Positions 26,473 to 34,967 of a DNA stretch of 54,045 nt are shown piece after piece (position 1 is the stretch's first letter; the number at the start of each line of letters is the position of its first letter). The notes below the pieces were generated by a model. It saw only the letters and a list, made by a program, of their open reading frames with translations, was not told the DNA's origin and did not search any database. Source of the stretch: Xanthobacteraceae bacterium (lineage in GTDB: Bacteria; Pseudomonadota; Alphaproteobacteria; Rhizobiales; Xanthobacteraceae); assembly GCA_031291445.1 (NCBI GenBank), contig JARLJA010000069.1:1-54045 (forward strand). Reading direction: 5' to 3'. The position numbers were made by a program, and so were the translations under genes.

Positions 26473-26487
26473 CGTCTGCCACTTATC

Positions 26488-26520
26488 GCGGCGCCCGGGT
26501 TGCCTTGGCCCGGGCGCCGC
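26488..26520 (+). terminator. Strong hairpin between binding-protein gene and downstream permease fusion
   Basis: A perfect 12-bp stem, GCGGCGCCCGGG (26488-26499) and CCCGGGCGCCGC (26509-26520), has a nine-base loop and is followed by TTTCTTCC. It sits 15 bases after the stop of the binding protein and before the next gene of the same operon. It probably acts as a partial terminator or an mRNA 3'-end block. Confidence 0.7.
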
Positions 26521-26554
26521 TTTCTTCCGCCAATCCTCGTTCAGCCGTTCCAAT

Positions 26555-28684
26555 ATGGAAATCTCGATGCGCGACGCGCTCACTCGCTTGCGATACCGCT
26601 ACTGGCCCGATCATCTGCTGGGCGAGATCCTGTCCAAGCGCTGGACCGAGACCGCGATCCCGGTCATCGTCCTGATCCTGGTCGCCTTTGCCCTGAGCCG
26701 GTCCATCGACCATTTCCTTTCTCCGTCGAGCCTCGCCGACACCGCGCGCCAGGCTGGCGAGATCGGCTTCATCGGGCTCGGGATGGCGCTCGTCGTCATC
26801 GTCGGCGGCATCGATCTCTCGGTCGGCTCGATGTTCGCGCTCACCGACTTCTGCGCGCTCTACACCCTCGACGTGCTCGGCTGGCCGGTGCCGGCGGTGA
26901 TCGCCGCCACCCTGATTTGCGGCGCGCTGCTCGGTGCCGTCAACGGCGTGCTGATCGGCTATCTGCGCCTGCGGGCCTTCATCACCACGCTGATCACGCT
27001 GATCATCTACCGCTCGGCCTTCGATCTGCTGATCCAGCGCCATTCCAACGAGATCGCGGCGGCTTTTCCCGACATTCCGTCCTGGAACTTCGTCGGCGGC
27101 GGCGACCTGTTCGGCATTCCGAGCGTCGCGCTGGTCTATCTCGTCATCGCGGTGTTCGGCCACATCTTCATGACCCGGCTGCGGCCGGGCTGGCACATCA
27201 CCGCGATCGGCGGCTCGCGCCGTTCGGCCTACAATTCCGGCATCCCGGTGCGCCGCACCATCGCGCTGTGCTACGTCGCGAGCGGCGTCCTGACCAGCCT
27301 CGGCGCGCTGTTCTTCGCCGCCCGGCTCGGCACCGTCGGCGGCGACATCGGGGTCGGCCTCGAAGTCATCGTGCTGACCGCCACCGTGCTCGGCGGCATC
27401 ACGCTCGGCGGCGGCAAGGGGTCGGTGGCGAAGTCGCTGGTCGGCGTCCTGATCGTGCTGCTGATCACCAACGGGCTGACCACGCTGAACGCGCGCGGCG
27501 GCATCAACCGCGTGGCGCTCGCCACCATCCTGCTCGCCGCCGCGATGGTCGACATCCGCTGGCAGAAGAACCGCGCCCGCATCATCAGCAAGGTCTATGT
27601 CGCGCCGACCTATCACGAACTGCCGCCGCCACCGCCCACCGAGATCGGCGAGGGCGGCCCGTTCGAGCAGAACGACAAGCTGCGCGACGTCACCCTGATC
27701 GGGCTCGGTCGGATCGAGGCGCCCGAGGACGTCATCCTCGATCGCAACGACGTGCTCTATGCCGGCTCCCGCCACGGCGACATCATGCGCTTCTTCCCGC
27801 CCGACTACGAGCGGATGGAGGTGTTCGCCCACATCGGTGGCCAGCCGCTCGGCATGGCGTTCGACCGCCAGGACAACCTCTATGTCTGCATCGGCGGCAT
27901 GGGACTCTACCGCATCACGCCGGATGGCACGGTGGAGAAGGCCACCGACGAGACCAACCGCAGCCTGCATTCGGTCAACGACGACAGCCGCCTGCGGCTC
28001 GCCGACGACCTCGACATTACCGACGACGGCCTGATTTTCTTCTCCGAGGCGACGGTGCGCTACGAGATGGACGAGTGGCCGATCGACGGGCTCGAGGCGC
28101 GCGGCAACGGCCGCATCATCTGCTACGACACCAACAAGGGCACCACCCACACCGCGCTGCGCGGGCTCAAGTTCCCCAACGGCATCTGCGTGGCGAGCGA
28201 CGGCCAGTCGATCCTGTTCGCGGAGACCTTTGGCTGCTCGATCAAGCGCTACTGGTTCGCGGGTCCGAAGAAGGGCGCCGTCGAGGTGGTGATGGACAAC
28301 CTGCCGGGCTATCCCGACAACATCAACCTGGCCTCCGACGGCAACTACTGGCTGGCGCTGGTCGGCATGCGCAGCCCCGCGCTCGACCTCGCCTGGAAGA
28401 TGCCGGGCTTCCGCCGCCGCATGGCCAAGCGCGTGCCGGTCGACGAGTGGCTGTTCCCCAACATCAACACCGGATGCGTCGTCAAGTTCAACGAGCAGGG
28501 CAAGATCCTCGAATCGTTCTGGGACCTCAAGGGCCTCAACCATCCGATGATCACCTCGATGCGCGAGCACCGCGGCTATCTGTATCTCGGCGGCATCTCC
28601 AATAACCGCATCGGCCGCTACAAGCTCGCGGGCGCCGATCCGGATTTCGTCCAGTACGACAAGCGATGGGGAAGACGCTCGTGA
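26555..28684 (+). CDS. ABC permease fused to strictosidine-synthase/SMP-30-like beta-propeller
   Basis: At 709 residues this is about twice the size of an ordinary permease. Residues 1 to about 340 are a second RbsC-like permease (GLGMALVVIVGGIDLSVGSM loop and ATVLGGITLGGGKGSV coupling region). A Pro-rich linker ELPPPPPTE (about 355-363) leads to a C-terminal half of about 340 residues. That half reads as a strictosidine-synthase/SMP-30 propeller: DVILDRNDVLYAGSRHGDIM, NDDSRLRLADDLDITDDGLI, then FSEATVRYEMDEWP. RbsC-type permeases have both ends inside the cell, so the propeller would be cytoplasmic. It may act on the imported substrate as a lactonase-like hydrolase. No frameshift or stop separates the halves, so the fusion is real in this sequence. 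Confidence 0.9.
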   Translation: MEISMRDALTRLRYRYWPDHLLGEILSKRWTETAIPVIVLILVAFALSRSIDHFLSPSSLADTARQAGEIGFIGLGMALVVIVGGIDLSVGSMFALTDFCALYTLDVLGWPVPAVIAATLICGALLGAVNGVLIGYLRLRAFITTLITLIIYRSAFDLLIQRHSNEIAAAFPDIPSWNFVGGGDLFGIPSVALVYLVIAVFGHIFMTRLRPGWHITAIGGSRRSAYNSGIPVRRTIALCYVASGVLTSLGALFFAARLGTVGGDIGVGLEVIVLTATVLGGITLGGGKGSVAKSLVGVLIVLLITNGLTTLNARGGINRVALATILLAAAMVDIRWQKNRARIISKVYVAPTYHELPPPPPTEIGEGGPFEQNDKLRDVTLIGLGRIEAPEDVILDRNDVLYAGSRHGDIMRFFPPDYERMEVFAHIGGQPLGMAFDRQDNLYVCIGGMGLYRITPDGTVEKATDETNRSLHSVNDDSRLRLADDLDITDDGLIFFSEATVRYEMDEWPIDGLEARGNGRIICYDTNKGTTHTALRGLKFPNGICVASDGQSILFAETFGCSIKRYWFAGPKKGAVEVVMDNLPGYPDNINLASDGNYWLALVGMRSPALDLAWKMPGFRRRMAKRVPVDEWLFPNINTGCVVKFNEQGKILESFWDLKGLNHPMITSMREHRGYLYLGGISNNRIGRYKLAGADPDFVQYDKRWGRRS

Positions 28685-29778
28685 TCGGCGCCGTCAGGGA
28701 ATTCACCAACCGTTTCCTCGGCCGCGGCGAGGCGACCATCACCGTGCCGTCGTTCGACGGCGCGCTCAAGCCGAACCAGCGGCTGGAAGCGGCCGACACC
28801 GTGCTGAGCTGCGCCGCGCCGGAGGATCTCGCGAGCGATGGCACCAGCCTGTACCTCGCCGACGGCGCCCGCCTGCTGCGCCTCGACGGCGCCGCCGCGA
28901 CCGAACTGCGTGCCTTCGACCAGCCGATCTCGGCGCTGACCTGCCTGCCGGGCGGGGCGCTCGCGGTGGCGCTTGGCGGCCGCGAGGTGCGGCTCTATGG
29001 GTCGGCCACCGCCCGCGATCCGAGTGCGCTGTTCGCCGGCCCCGCGCTCAACGCGGTCAATGCGCTGGCGCCGGCGTCCGACGGCACGCTGGTGGCGACC
29101 GATGGTTCGACGACGCGCGGCGTCGGCGACTGGGCGCGCGACCTGATGGAGCTGGGGCGCAGCGGACGCGTGCTGCGGCTCGATCCGCGGACCGGGACCG
29201 TGCAGCCGATCGCGTCCGGGCTGGGCTACGCCTTCGGCGCCTGCGTCACCGGTGACACCATCCTGGTCAGCGAAAGCTGGCGCCACCGCCTGGTCGCGAT
29301 CGCCCCCGATGGATCGACGCGGGTGGTGCTGCGGCATCTGCCGGTCTACCCGTCGCGGCTGTCGCCGGCCGCGGCCGGGGGCTACTGGCTCACGGCGTTC
29401 ACCGCGCGGACCCAGCTGGTCGAGTTCGTGCTGCGCGAGCCCGCCTATCGCCGGCGCATGATGGCCGAGATCGACCCGGCCTACTGGGTGGTGCCGCGGC
29501 TGAGCTCGGGACATTCCTTCAAGGAGCCGATGCAGGGCGCCCATCTCAAGACCATGGGCGTGATCAAGCCCTGGGCGCCGCCGCGTTCGTACGGGCTCGT
29601 GGTCCGCCTCGATGCCGAGGGCGCGCCGCTCTATTCGCTGCACAGCCGCGTCGACGGCGTCAATCACGGCATCGTCGCGGCGGTCGAATTCGGCGGCGAC
29701 CTGGTGATGATCGCCAAGGGACCGGGTCGCGTCCTGAAGCTGCCGCTGGCAGCGCTCGCCAAGGAGTTCGGGTCATGA
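28666..29778 (+). CDS. Stand-alone strictosidine-synthase/SMP-30-like beta-propeller protein
   Basis: This 370-residue protein is built of repeated propeller blades: APEDLASDGTSLYLADGARL, then ALAPASDGTLVATDGS, then AFGACVTGDTILVSESWRHR and LPVYPSRLSPAAAGGYWLTA. It resembles the C-terminal half of the fusion protein encoded just upstream, for example RHLPVYPSRL against DNLPGYPDNI and EPAYRRRMMAEID against MPGFRRRMAKRVP. There is no signal peptide, so it is probably cytoplasmic. ATG 28666 overlaps the upstream gene by 19 bases. GTG 28681, which has GGGGA eight bases upstream, is an equally good start. Its stop overlaps the ATPase start by four bases. It probably works on the same substrate as the importer. 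Confidence 0.85.
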   Translation: MGKTLVIGAVREFTNRFLGRGEATITVPSFDGALKPNQRLEAADTVLSCAAPEDLASDGTSLYLADGARLLRLDGAAATELRAFDQPISALTCLPGGALAVALGGREVRLYGSATARDPSALFAGPALNAVNALAPASDGTLVATDGSTTRGVGDWARDLMELGRSGRVLRLDPRTGTVQPIASGLGYAFGACVTGDTILVSESWRHRLVAIAPDGSTRVVLRHLPVYPSRLSPAAAGGYWLTAFTARTQLVEFVLREPAYRRRMMAEIDPAYWVVPRLSSGHSFKEPMQGAHLKTMGVIKPWAPPRSYGLVVRLDAEGAPLYSLHSRVDGVNHGIVAAVEFGGDLVMIAKGPGRVLKLPLAALAKEFGS

Positions 29779-31271
29779 GCGACATCATTCTGTCCCTGAG
29801 CGGGGCCACCAAGCTCTATGCCGGCGTGCCCGCGATCGAGGACGTCGATTTCGACCTGCGCCGCGGCGAGATCCACGCCCTGGTAGGCGAGAACGGCGCC
29901 GGCAAATCGACGCTCACCAAGGTGATGGCGGGCGTGGTGGCGCTGACGTCGGGAACCATGACGGTCGACGGTGTCGTGGTGGCGCCGAAGACTCCGCTGG
30001 AGGCGCGCAATCTCGGCATCGGCATGGTGTTCCAGGAGAACAGCCTGGTGCCGACCATGACGGTGGCGCAGAACCTGTATCTCGGCCAGGAGAAATTCTA
30101 CAACCGGCTGCGCGGCATCTACATCGCCGCCCAGCAGTTCCTGCAGTCGCTCAATTTCGACGTCACGCCGACGGTGACGGTGGGGGCGCTCGGCGCGGCC
30201 AAGAAGCAGATGGTGGAGATCGCGCGCGCGGTGCTGCATCGCGCCAAGGTGATCATTTTCGACGAGCCGACCGCGACGCTGACGCCGGAGGAGAAGAAGT
30301 ACTTCTTCGACCTCGTGCGCGACCTGAAGAAGCGCGGCGTCTCCATCGTCTTCATCTCGCACGCGCTGGAGGAGGCGCTGCTTTTGGCCGATCGCATCAC
30401 CGTGCTGCGCGACGGCAAGCGGGTGGTCACCGACGACGCTGCCAGGTTCGATCGCGCCCGCATCGTGCAGGCGATGGTCGGGCGCGACCTCTCCAACACG
30501 CTCTACGGCGCGCGCAAGGCCACGGCACGCCCGGCCGGGGCGCGGGTCCTCACGGTGCAGAACCTGAAGATGGCGCCGATGGTGAAGAACAATTCGCTGT
30601 CGGTGTTCGCCGGCCAGATCACCGGGGTGTTCGGCCTGGTCGGCGCCGGCCGCACCGAGACCTTCAAGATCGTCGCCGGCGTGCTCAAGCGCGACTTCTT
30701 CCACGGCGGCGAGATCCTGCTGCACGACAAGCCGGTGCGCTTCCGGGTGCCGGCGCCGGCGGTCAAGGCCGGCGTCGCCTATGTCACCGAGGACCGCAAA
30801 GTCGAGGGCTTCTTCGAGACCGCCTCGATCGCGCGCAACATCTATCTCGGCCTGCTGGCGAAGTTTCCGAAGGGCCGCTGGCTGCTGTCGAAGCGCGAGA
30901 CCAACACGGTCGGTACCGGCTGGATCGAGCGATTGAAGGTTCGCGCCATCAGCGACGAGGCCAAGGTGGTCGAGCTGTCCGGCGGCAACCAGCAGAAGGT
31001 GGTCATCGCGAAATCGCTGATCCAGCAGCCCGAACTGATCATCTTCGACGAGCCGACCCGCGGCGTCGACGTCGGCGCCATCGTCGAGATCCACGAACTG
31101 ATCAACCGGCTGGCCGACGAGGGCAAGGCGGTGGTGGTGATCTCGTCTTATCTGCCGGAGATCATGGCGCTGTCCGACCGCATCCTGGTGTCGCGCCAGG
31201 GCAAGGTGGTGGAGGAGTTCTCCGCGCTGGAGGCGACGGAGGAAAAGATCATGTACGCGGCGATCCATTGA
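29775..31271 (+). CDS. Two-domain sugar-type ABC importer ATPase (RbsA/MglA-like)
   Basis: This 498-residue protein has two nucleotide-binding domains, as in ribose, xylose and galactose importers. The first has Walker A GENGAGKST and Walker B VIIFDEPTATLT, but its signature is VGALGAAKKQMVEIARA, lacking the usual LSxGxxQ pattern. The second has the canonical signature ELSGGNQQKVVIAKSL and IIFDEPTRGVDVG, but its Walker A region reads GLVGAGRTET, degenerate as normal for the second domain of this family. It is the last gene of the importer operon and is coupled to the propeller gene by a four-base overlap. Confidence 0.92.
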   Translation: MSDIILSLSGATKLYAGVPAIEDVDFDLRRGEIHALVGENGAGKSTLTKVMAGVVALTSGTMTVDGVVVAPKTPLEARNLGIGMVFQENSLVPTMTVAQNLYLGQEKFYNRLRGIYIAAQQFLQSLNFDVTPTVTVGALGAAKKQMVEIARAVLHRAKVIIFDEPTATLTPEEKKYFFDLVRDLKKRGVSIVFISHALEEALLLADRITVLRDGKRVVTDDAARFDRARIVQAMVGRDLSNTLYGARKATARPAGARVLTVQNLKMAPMVKNNSLSVFAGQITGVFGLVGAGRTETFKIVAGVLKRDFFHGGEILLHDKPVRFRVPAPAVKAGVAYVTEDRKVEGFFETASIARNIYLGLLAKFPKGRWLLSKRETNTVGTGWIERLKVRAISDEAKVVELSGGNQQKVVIAKSLIQQPELIIFDEPTRGVDVGAIVEIHELINRLADEGKAVVVISSYLPEIMALSDRILVSRQGKVVEEFSALEATEEKIMYAAIH

Positions 31272-31298
31272 GCGTTGGAGAAAGAGCCGCCGTGGCCT

Positions 31299-31339
31299 CA
31301 TCCTTCGCGACGCCTCGCTTCGCGAGGCTTCTCTGGATG
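31299..31339. repeat. Dispersed palindromic element, copy 1
   Basis: Outer arms CATCC (31299-31303) and GGATG (31335-31339) enclose an inner hairpin GCCTCGC-TTC-GCGAGGC (31312-31328), with CTTCGCGAC between. The layout matches the small CATCCTTCGAGAC...AGGATG elements I know as abundant between genes in Bradyrhizobium-type genomes. The element follows the importer operon and its hairpin plus TTCTCT could also end that transcript. Confidence 0.55.
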
Positions 31340-31412
31340 GGGAAATCCTCCTCATGGGGGAGGCGCACTCGCGCCGTCACGAACCATGCGGCCCGCACGC
31401 CTGAAGCGGCGT

Positions 31413-31453
31413 CATCCTTCGAGACACGCCCGCGGCGCGGGCCAAGCAGGATG
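31413..31453. repeat. Dispersed palindromic element, copy 2
   Basis: The same architecture as copy 1: CATCC (31413-31417), TTCGAGACAC, inner hairpin GCCCGC-GGC-GCGGGC (31428-31442), then AGCA and GGATG (31449-31453). The total length of 41 bases equals that of copy 1, but the inner stem differs in sequence while staying paired. That indicates compensatory change and a structure that matters. Confidence 0.55.
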
Positions 31454-31492
31454 TGGAGCTCGCGGCGGCAGCCAAGATCGATAGATCCAACG

Positions 31493-31518
31493 AAAAACCC
31501 CGGGACATCGCCCCGGGG
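31493..31518 (-). terminator. Rho-independent terminator of the PEP-CTERM gene
   Basis: Read on the minus strand, the stem CCCCGGG (31518-31512) pairs with CCCGGGG (31504-31498) around a seven-base loop, followed directly by five T (31497-31493). It lies about 30 bases after the stop at 31547. Confidence 0.8.
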
Positions 31519-31546
31519 CTGATGGTCTCACCCGCGCTGCATGCGA

Positions 31547-32212
31547 TCAGGCGAGGGCGGCCCTGTCCTTGCGCCGACGGGCGACGACCCCCAGGCCGCA
31601 GAAGCCGAGGATCATCATGGCCCAGGTCGAGGCTTCGGGAACGGCCGCGACGGTGGGCACCACGTCGATGCTGGCGGTGATCGCCGCCGACTTGCCGGGC
31701 GTGACCGAGACGTTGTCGATCGCCAGATCGAAGGTGCCGGCCGGCGAGGTGAAGAACGTATCGCTGCCGCCGAAGCTGATCGAAACGCCGCCGTGATTGT
31801 TCGACGTCACGGATCCCCTGAGCAGGGCCGACACCACTTCGGTGCCCGGGGTCGAATCGGGGGCGGTGAAGGTCACACGCAGGTTGAACGCCTGGCCATT
31901 ATAGACGTCCGGGGAGCCGCTGAGCGTAAATGACCCGAGGTTGTCGATGTTGGCGGGAGCCGTGGGACCCGAGCCCAGCGCCAGGAAGTCGCCGGAGGTC
32001 GTGTCGTTGAACGACGAGTTGCTGTAGCTCAGCCCCAGCAGCGTCGACGACTGACTACCGGACGTCGTCGCGGGGGCGCAGGCCGACCCGAAGCATCCAT
32101 CGATGAAGCCGACAAACGTCACCTCGGTGGCTCGCGCCGGCGCCGATGCCAAAAACGCCGACCCAAGCGCAAGAACGACCGCCAGCCCCGCAAGCGTACC
32201 AGACTTTTTCAT
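31547..32212 (-). CDS. PEP-CTERM sorting-domain exported protein
   Basis: This 221-residue secreted protein has a signal peptide (KKSGTLAGLAVVLALGSAFL, cleavage near ARATEV), a Ser/Thr/Gly-rich beta-strand body, and a C-terminal PEP-CTERM signal. The signal reads VPEASTWAMMILGF, then a hydrophobic helix, then the basic end ARRRKDRAALA. Such signals are recognised by an exosortase (EpsH family), which removes the tail as the protein reaches the surface. No exosortase gene is in this window. ATG 32212 (MKKSG) is chosen over an in-frame TTG at 32239. A clear terminator follows the gene. The body family is unknown. Confidence 0.9.
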   Translation of the reverse strand: MKKSGTLAGLAVVLALGSAFLASAPARATEVTFVGFIDGCFGSACAPATTSGSQSSTLLGLSYSNSSFNDTTSGDFLALGSGPTAPANIDNLGSFTLSGSPDVYNGQAFNLRVTFTAPDSTPGTEVVSALLRGSVTSNNHGGVSISFGGSDTFFTSPAGTFDLAIDNVSVTPGKSAAITASIDVVPTVAAVPEASTWAMMILGFCGLGVVARRRKDRAALA

Positions 32213-32869
32213 TCCGCAGCCCACCACATAATGGTCCAAGTTAATATCATTTATTAGGATATGATTATATGAGTCAAGAGGATTTTGTGCTCTGCAAAAT
32301 GCCGTCGTTTATTGAACGATTGAACGGGGAGGCGCGGCTGGGGCTGGATGGAGCCAATTATACAACCCGAACAGACAGTTGCGGCTCCGGGACGATCGAA
32401 ATCAAATGCCCGGGCAGAGCCGGCCCTTTGATTTAATGCCGGGGCCTGAGGCGGCTGGCCGGATCGTCGAGTGACCGCGGTCCGAACGCGGTCCGAAGAT
32501 GGCGCCCGTGGGGCAAGGAAGCGTCACTCCGGTCGGACAGGACGCGGCGCCTGATCGGATCAAGCGGTTCGGCCCCGACCTGCCGGCACAACCAAAAAGT
32601 TAGCGACCGGGATCATTCGCGCGAAATGATTCACGGGCTTTTCATGACTTGTCGGCGATGGTGCGTTGGAGGTCGCAGGGGCCGGGTTCCATCGAACGAT
32701 CCTGGAACCATCCGTGGCGCGCTTTGCCTTCGGCCTTTCGTCGACTGAAGACGGAGCGATGGTGTTTCCACCGTCGCTGCGGTCGTCCGGCTCGGCCGGA
32801 AGAGGGCGGTTCCGGCACGGCTCCTGCCGGAACCGCTCTTGACGGCGGTTGCCGGTCAAATCCGCCACA
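32213..32869. other. Long intergenic region, AT-rich at its left end
   Basis: Positions 32225-32300 are distinctly A/T-rich and should carry the PEP-CTERM promoter, reading leftwards. A short plus-strand frame lies at 32269-32436 and is listed separately. The rest (32440-32869) shows no protein-like frame or recognised element. Confidence 0.4.
32269..32436 (+). CDS. Possible small protein (55 aa)
   Basis: The frame starts MSQEDFVLCKMPSFIERLNG and ends in CPGRAGPLI before TAA. A TAGGA lies nine bases before the ATG. The composition is plausible but no family is recognised. It could equally be chance in the promoter-proximal spacer. Confidence 0.22.
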   Translation: MSQEDFVLCKMPSFIERLNGEARLGLDGANYTTRTDSCGSGTIEIKCPGRAGPLI

Positions 32870-33049
32870 CTAGATCGCCAGCAGAAAGCTTTCCCCGAAT
32901 TCGCAGGCAGCACAGAAATAAGTGCGCTGCTCCAGTCTTCCGGTCGTCGGCTCGATCAGCACCAGCCGCATCTGCAGGCCGCATTTGGCACAGGGCAGCT
33001 CGATGGTCGAAAAGCGCGAACAGGTCGGGGTCGGACGTAGAATCTGCAT
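32870..33049 (-). CDS. Small zinc-ribbon-like protein (59 aa)
   Basis: This mini-protein has two Cys pairs, CAKC and CAAC (LPCAKCGLQMRLVLIEPTTG then RTYFCAACEFGESFLLAI), an arrangement that binds one zinc ion as a ribbon. The start at ATG 33049 is fixed by GGGAGGAG six bases upstream. The longer in-frame extension to 33139 is not protein-like. No neighbour suggests a role. Such proteins often bind nucleic acid or partner proteins. Confidence 0.75.
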   Translation of the reverse strand: MQILRPTPTCSRFSTIELPCAKCGLQMRLVLIEPTTGRLEQRTYFCAACEFGESFLLAI

Positions 33050-33999
33050 CTGGCTCCTCCCTTGCATGCTCGGCCAGAGAACGACGCACGAAAACGAATC
33101 AGTTGCGGCGATTAGAGCAACGTGGCTGCAATTCGACAAGGCGCGGCGTTATCCGCGCTATTCTTCGTTCTCCACTCATATCGTCTGATGCGTGAGAGAC
33201 GGAGCGGTGTCCGGCTCCGCAGCTGCGCCGACTTCCGGCCCGTCAGGGTATCTCAGGTGAGATCCGGGTTCGGTTGCGGGATGAAGCGCGACGGAAGTGA
33301 TCGTGCCGGGCGGCGCGTGGCGAGGCCTGATCGGGGTGCGCTATTCCGGTAACGACCACGTGTGCGGGGCGGCTCCGTGTCCGAGATCGACGAAGGCTAT
33401 CGTCCGGGCGTCATCGCCCGCTGCACCGAAATGCACGGGCTGAGCAACTCTTCACGCGCGCGTCCGGATCGAACTGAACCGCGGCCCGCGGTTCCGCGCC
33501 GGCGAGGCGTTTCACGAGGGGCCGGGAGTTATTTCTCGCCCCGATCGGCGCTGGCGTAATGCGTGCCGTTCTCGGTGACGCAGTCGTAGTAGGGGGTCAG
33601 GGAGGGGCTGTCGCACGTGATCCGCACCGGCGATAGCAGCGCGCGGACGTGCACACCCGAGGCGCGAAACACGGCTGCAGCGTCATTGTCGACGCGGCCA
33701 CCAGACTGCAGACATCGGGCATCGGTTTCTCTCGATTGATTGACGGTCGAGAAATGAAACCCGGCCAACCCGGTTCCGGCTTTGCTGAAAATCAAGCCAA
33801 GCGTGATTTTGGGGCAAAAATGCAATCTCGCGTGCGTTCAGACAAGGTTCCCCGCTCCGGTGATGCCAAGTTCCATCCGCACCGAACACTGGCATCGCGG
33901 TGACCATCGGTGCTCGATGCCGGAAGGAACGGGGCGGGCCCGAACGCCATTCGCGTGATCGAATCGCGAGACGGTCCGCCGCGCCTCACCGGGCAGGTT
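33050..33999. other. Gene-poor stretch with weak protein-like traces
   Basis: No convincing gene. Two traces are noted. The plus strand around 33375-33450 reads SEIDEGYRPGVIARCTEMHG, which resembles the start of a GNAT acetyltransferase and then degenerates. The minus strand at 33529-33640 reads RITCDSPSLTPYYDCVTENG, ending in a stop at 33529. It might be a small protein but has no good start. A palindrome ATCTC-AGGT-GAGAT lies at 33250-33263. Confidence 0.35.
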
Positions 34000-34230
34000 T
34001 CAACGCTGATGGTCGCGGTGGCCTGACATGCGGTCATAAGCGCGTCTTGTCGCGTGATGCCGGACGTCGCGCGGACCGCTCGCGGCGCTCCGATAGGGTG
34101 GGGCCGGCTGCCAGATCGGAATACCCCATCCGCCGCCGCCAGCGCCGACACCACCGCCAAAGGCCTGCGCTCCTGCGGTTGCCGCCAGCAGCAACCCGGC
34201 GGCAAGACCAAGCGATAGCATCTTCGGCAT
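34000..34230 (-). CDS. Small exported Gly-rich protein (76 aa)
   Basis: The signal peptide MPKMLSLGLAAGLLLAATAG is cleaved near AQAFG. The mature part is very Gly-rich (GGGVGAGGGGWGIPIWQPAP) and then Arg/His-rich. The ATG at 34230 has CAGGAG eight bases upstream. Short secreted proteins of this form are frequent in this group of bacteria. Their roles are unknown. The C-terminal half could be less reliable. Confidence 0.55.
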   Translation of the reverse strand: MPKMLSLGLAAGLLLAATAGAQAFGGGVGAGGGGWGIPIWQPAPPYRSAASGPRDVRHHATRRAYDRMSGHRDHQR

Positions 34231-34511
34231 GGCGTGCGCTCCTGGGTTCGTTTGCGTTCCCCTCGGGCGAGGTCAGCCGCAGCCATGAATATGGTCGGCC
34301 GTTTGATCCAGGCAAGTCGTCCAGACTCGCGAACTCTTGGGGATTTGCACCGGCGGCGGAATCAGGTCCGATCTTGCAAAACACGGCCTCGATCGATCCA
34401 TGGTCTCATCGTCTGCATGCCTGCCGCGGTCGTGCGGGCGGCGCAGGAGCGATCGCTGGCTCCCCTGATTGCCAGTGCACCCGGGTGGCCGAAAGGGGCG
34501 GGCCGTGAAGC

Positions 34512-34967
34512 TCAGTGGGCGCCTTCGCTCCCCGCGTCGCGGTCGGTCGCCCTGCGGGGAGCGACGGTGATGCCTGACAGCAGCTTCGCCATATCCGCGC
34601 TCAGGAACGGTTTCGCCAGCCGGGGCACCGCGGCAAACCTGGCGTCGATGCCCTGCGCGTCATACCCTGTCGCAAAGGCGAACGGGATCCGCCGGTTCTC
34701 CAGGGTCTCGGCGACGGGGTAGCTCGTCCGGCCATCCAGGTTGACGTCGATGATGGCAAAATCGAAAGCATCGGCCCCGGCAAGCCGCACGGCTTCGTCG
34801 AGGCGCGAAGCGATTGCACCGACCTCGTGACCGAGTTCGATCAGCATGTCCTCGATCAGCATCGCGACCATGCCCTCATCTTCCACCACCAGGATGCGAA
34901 GACCAGGCGTGGCGTCGGCCGGCCCGGAGCCCGTGGGCAGAACGCAGTGGCTCGTGACGTTGCTCAT
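34512..34967 (-). CDS. Single-domain response regulator (REC)
   Basis: At 151 residues this is only a receiver domain: RILVVEDEGMVAMLIEDMLI supplies the acidic pocket, FAIIDVNLDG the phospho-accepting Asp, FATGYDA the Thr/Ser switch region, and RLAKPF the conserved Lys. There is no output domain, as usual for receivers paired with HWE kinases in alphaproteobacteria. Its ATG overlaps the kinase stop (ATGA), so it is translated with it. It probably serves as a phosphate sink or protein-interaction switch. Confidence 0.9.
   Translation of the reverse strand: MSNVTSHCVLPTGSGPADATPGLRILVVEDEGMVAMLIEDMLIELGHEVGAIASRLDEAVRLAGADAFDFAIIDVNLDGRTSYPVAETLENRRIPFAFATGYDAQGIDARFAAVPRLAKPFLSADMAKLLSGITVAPRRATDRDAGSEGAH

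Noticed and set aside
26483-28570. 695-aa antisense frame to the permease-propeller fusion
   Set aside because: It is rich in Arg/Gly/Asp/His without any domain, while the sense frame has clear permease and propeller motifs.
33362-33559. 65-aa frame with a GNAT-like start
   Set aside because: Only about 20 residues look like an acetyltransferase and the rest degenerates. Too little to call a gene.
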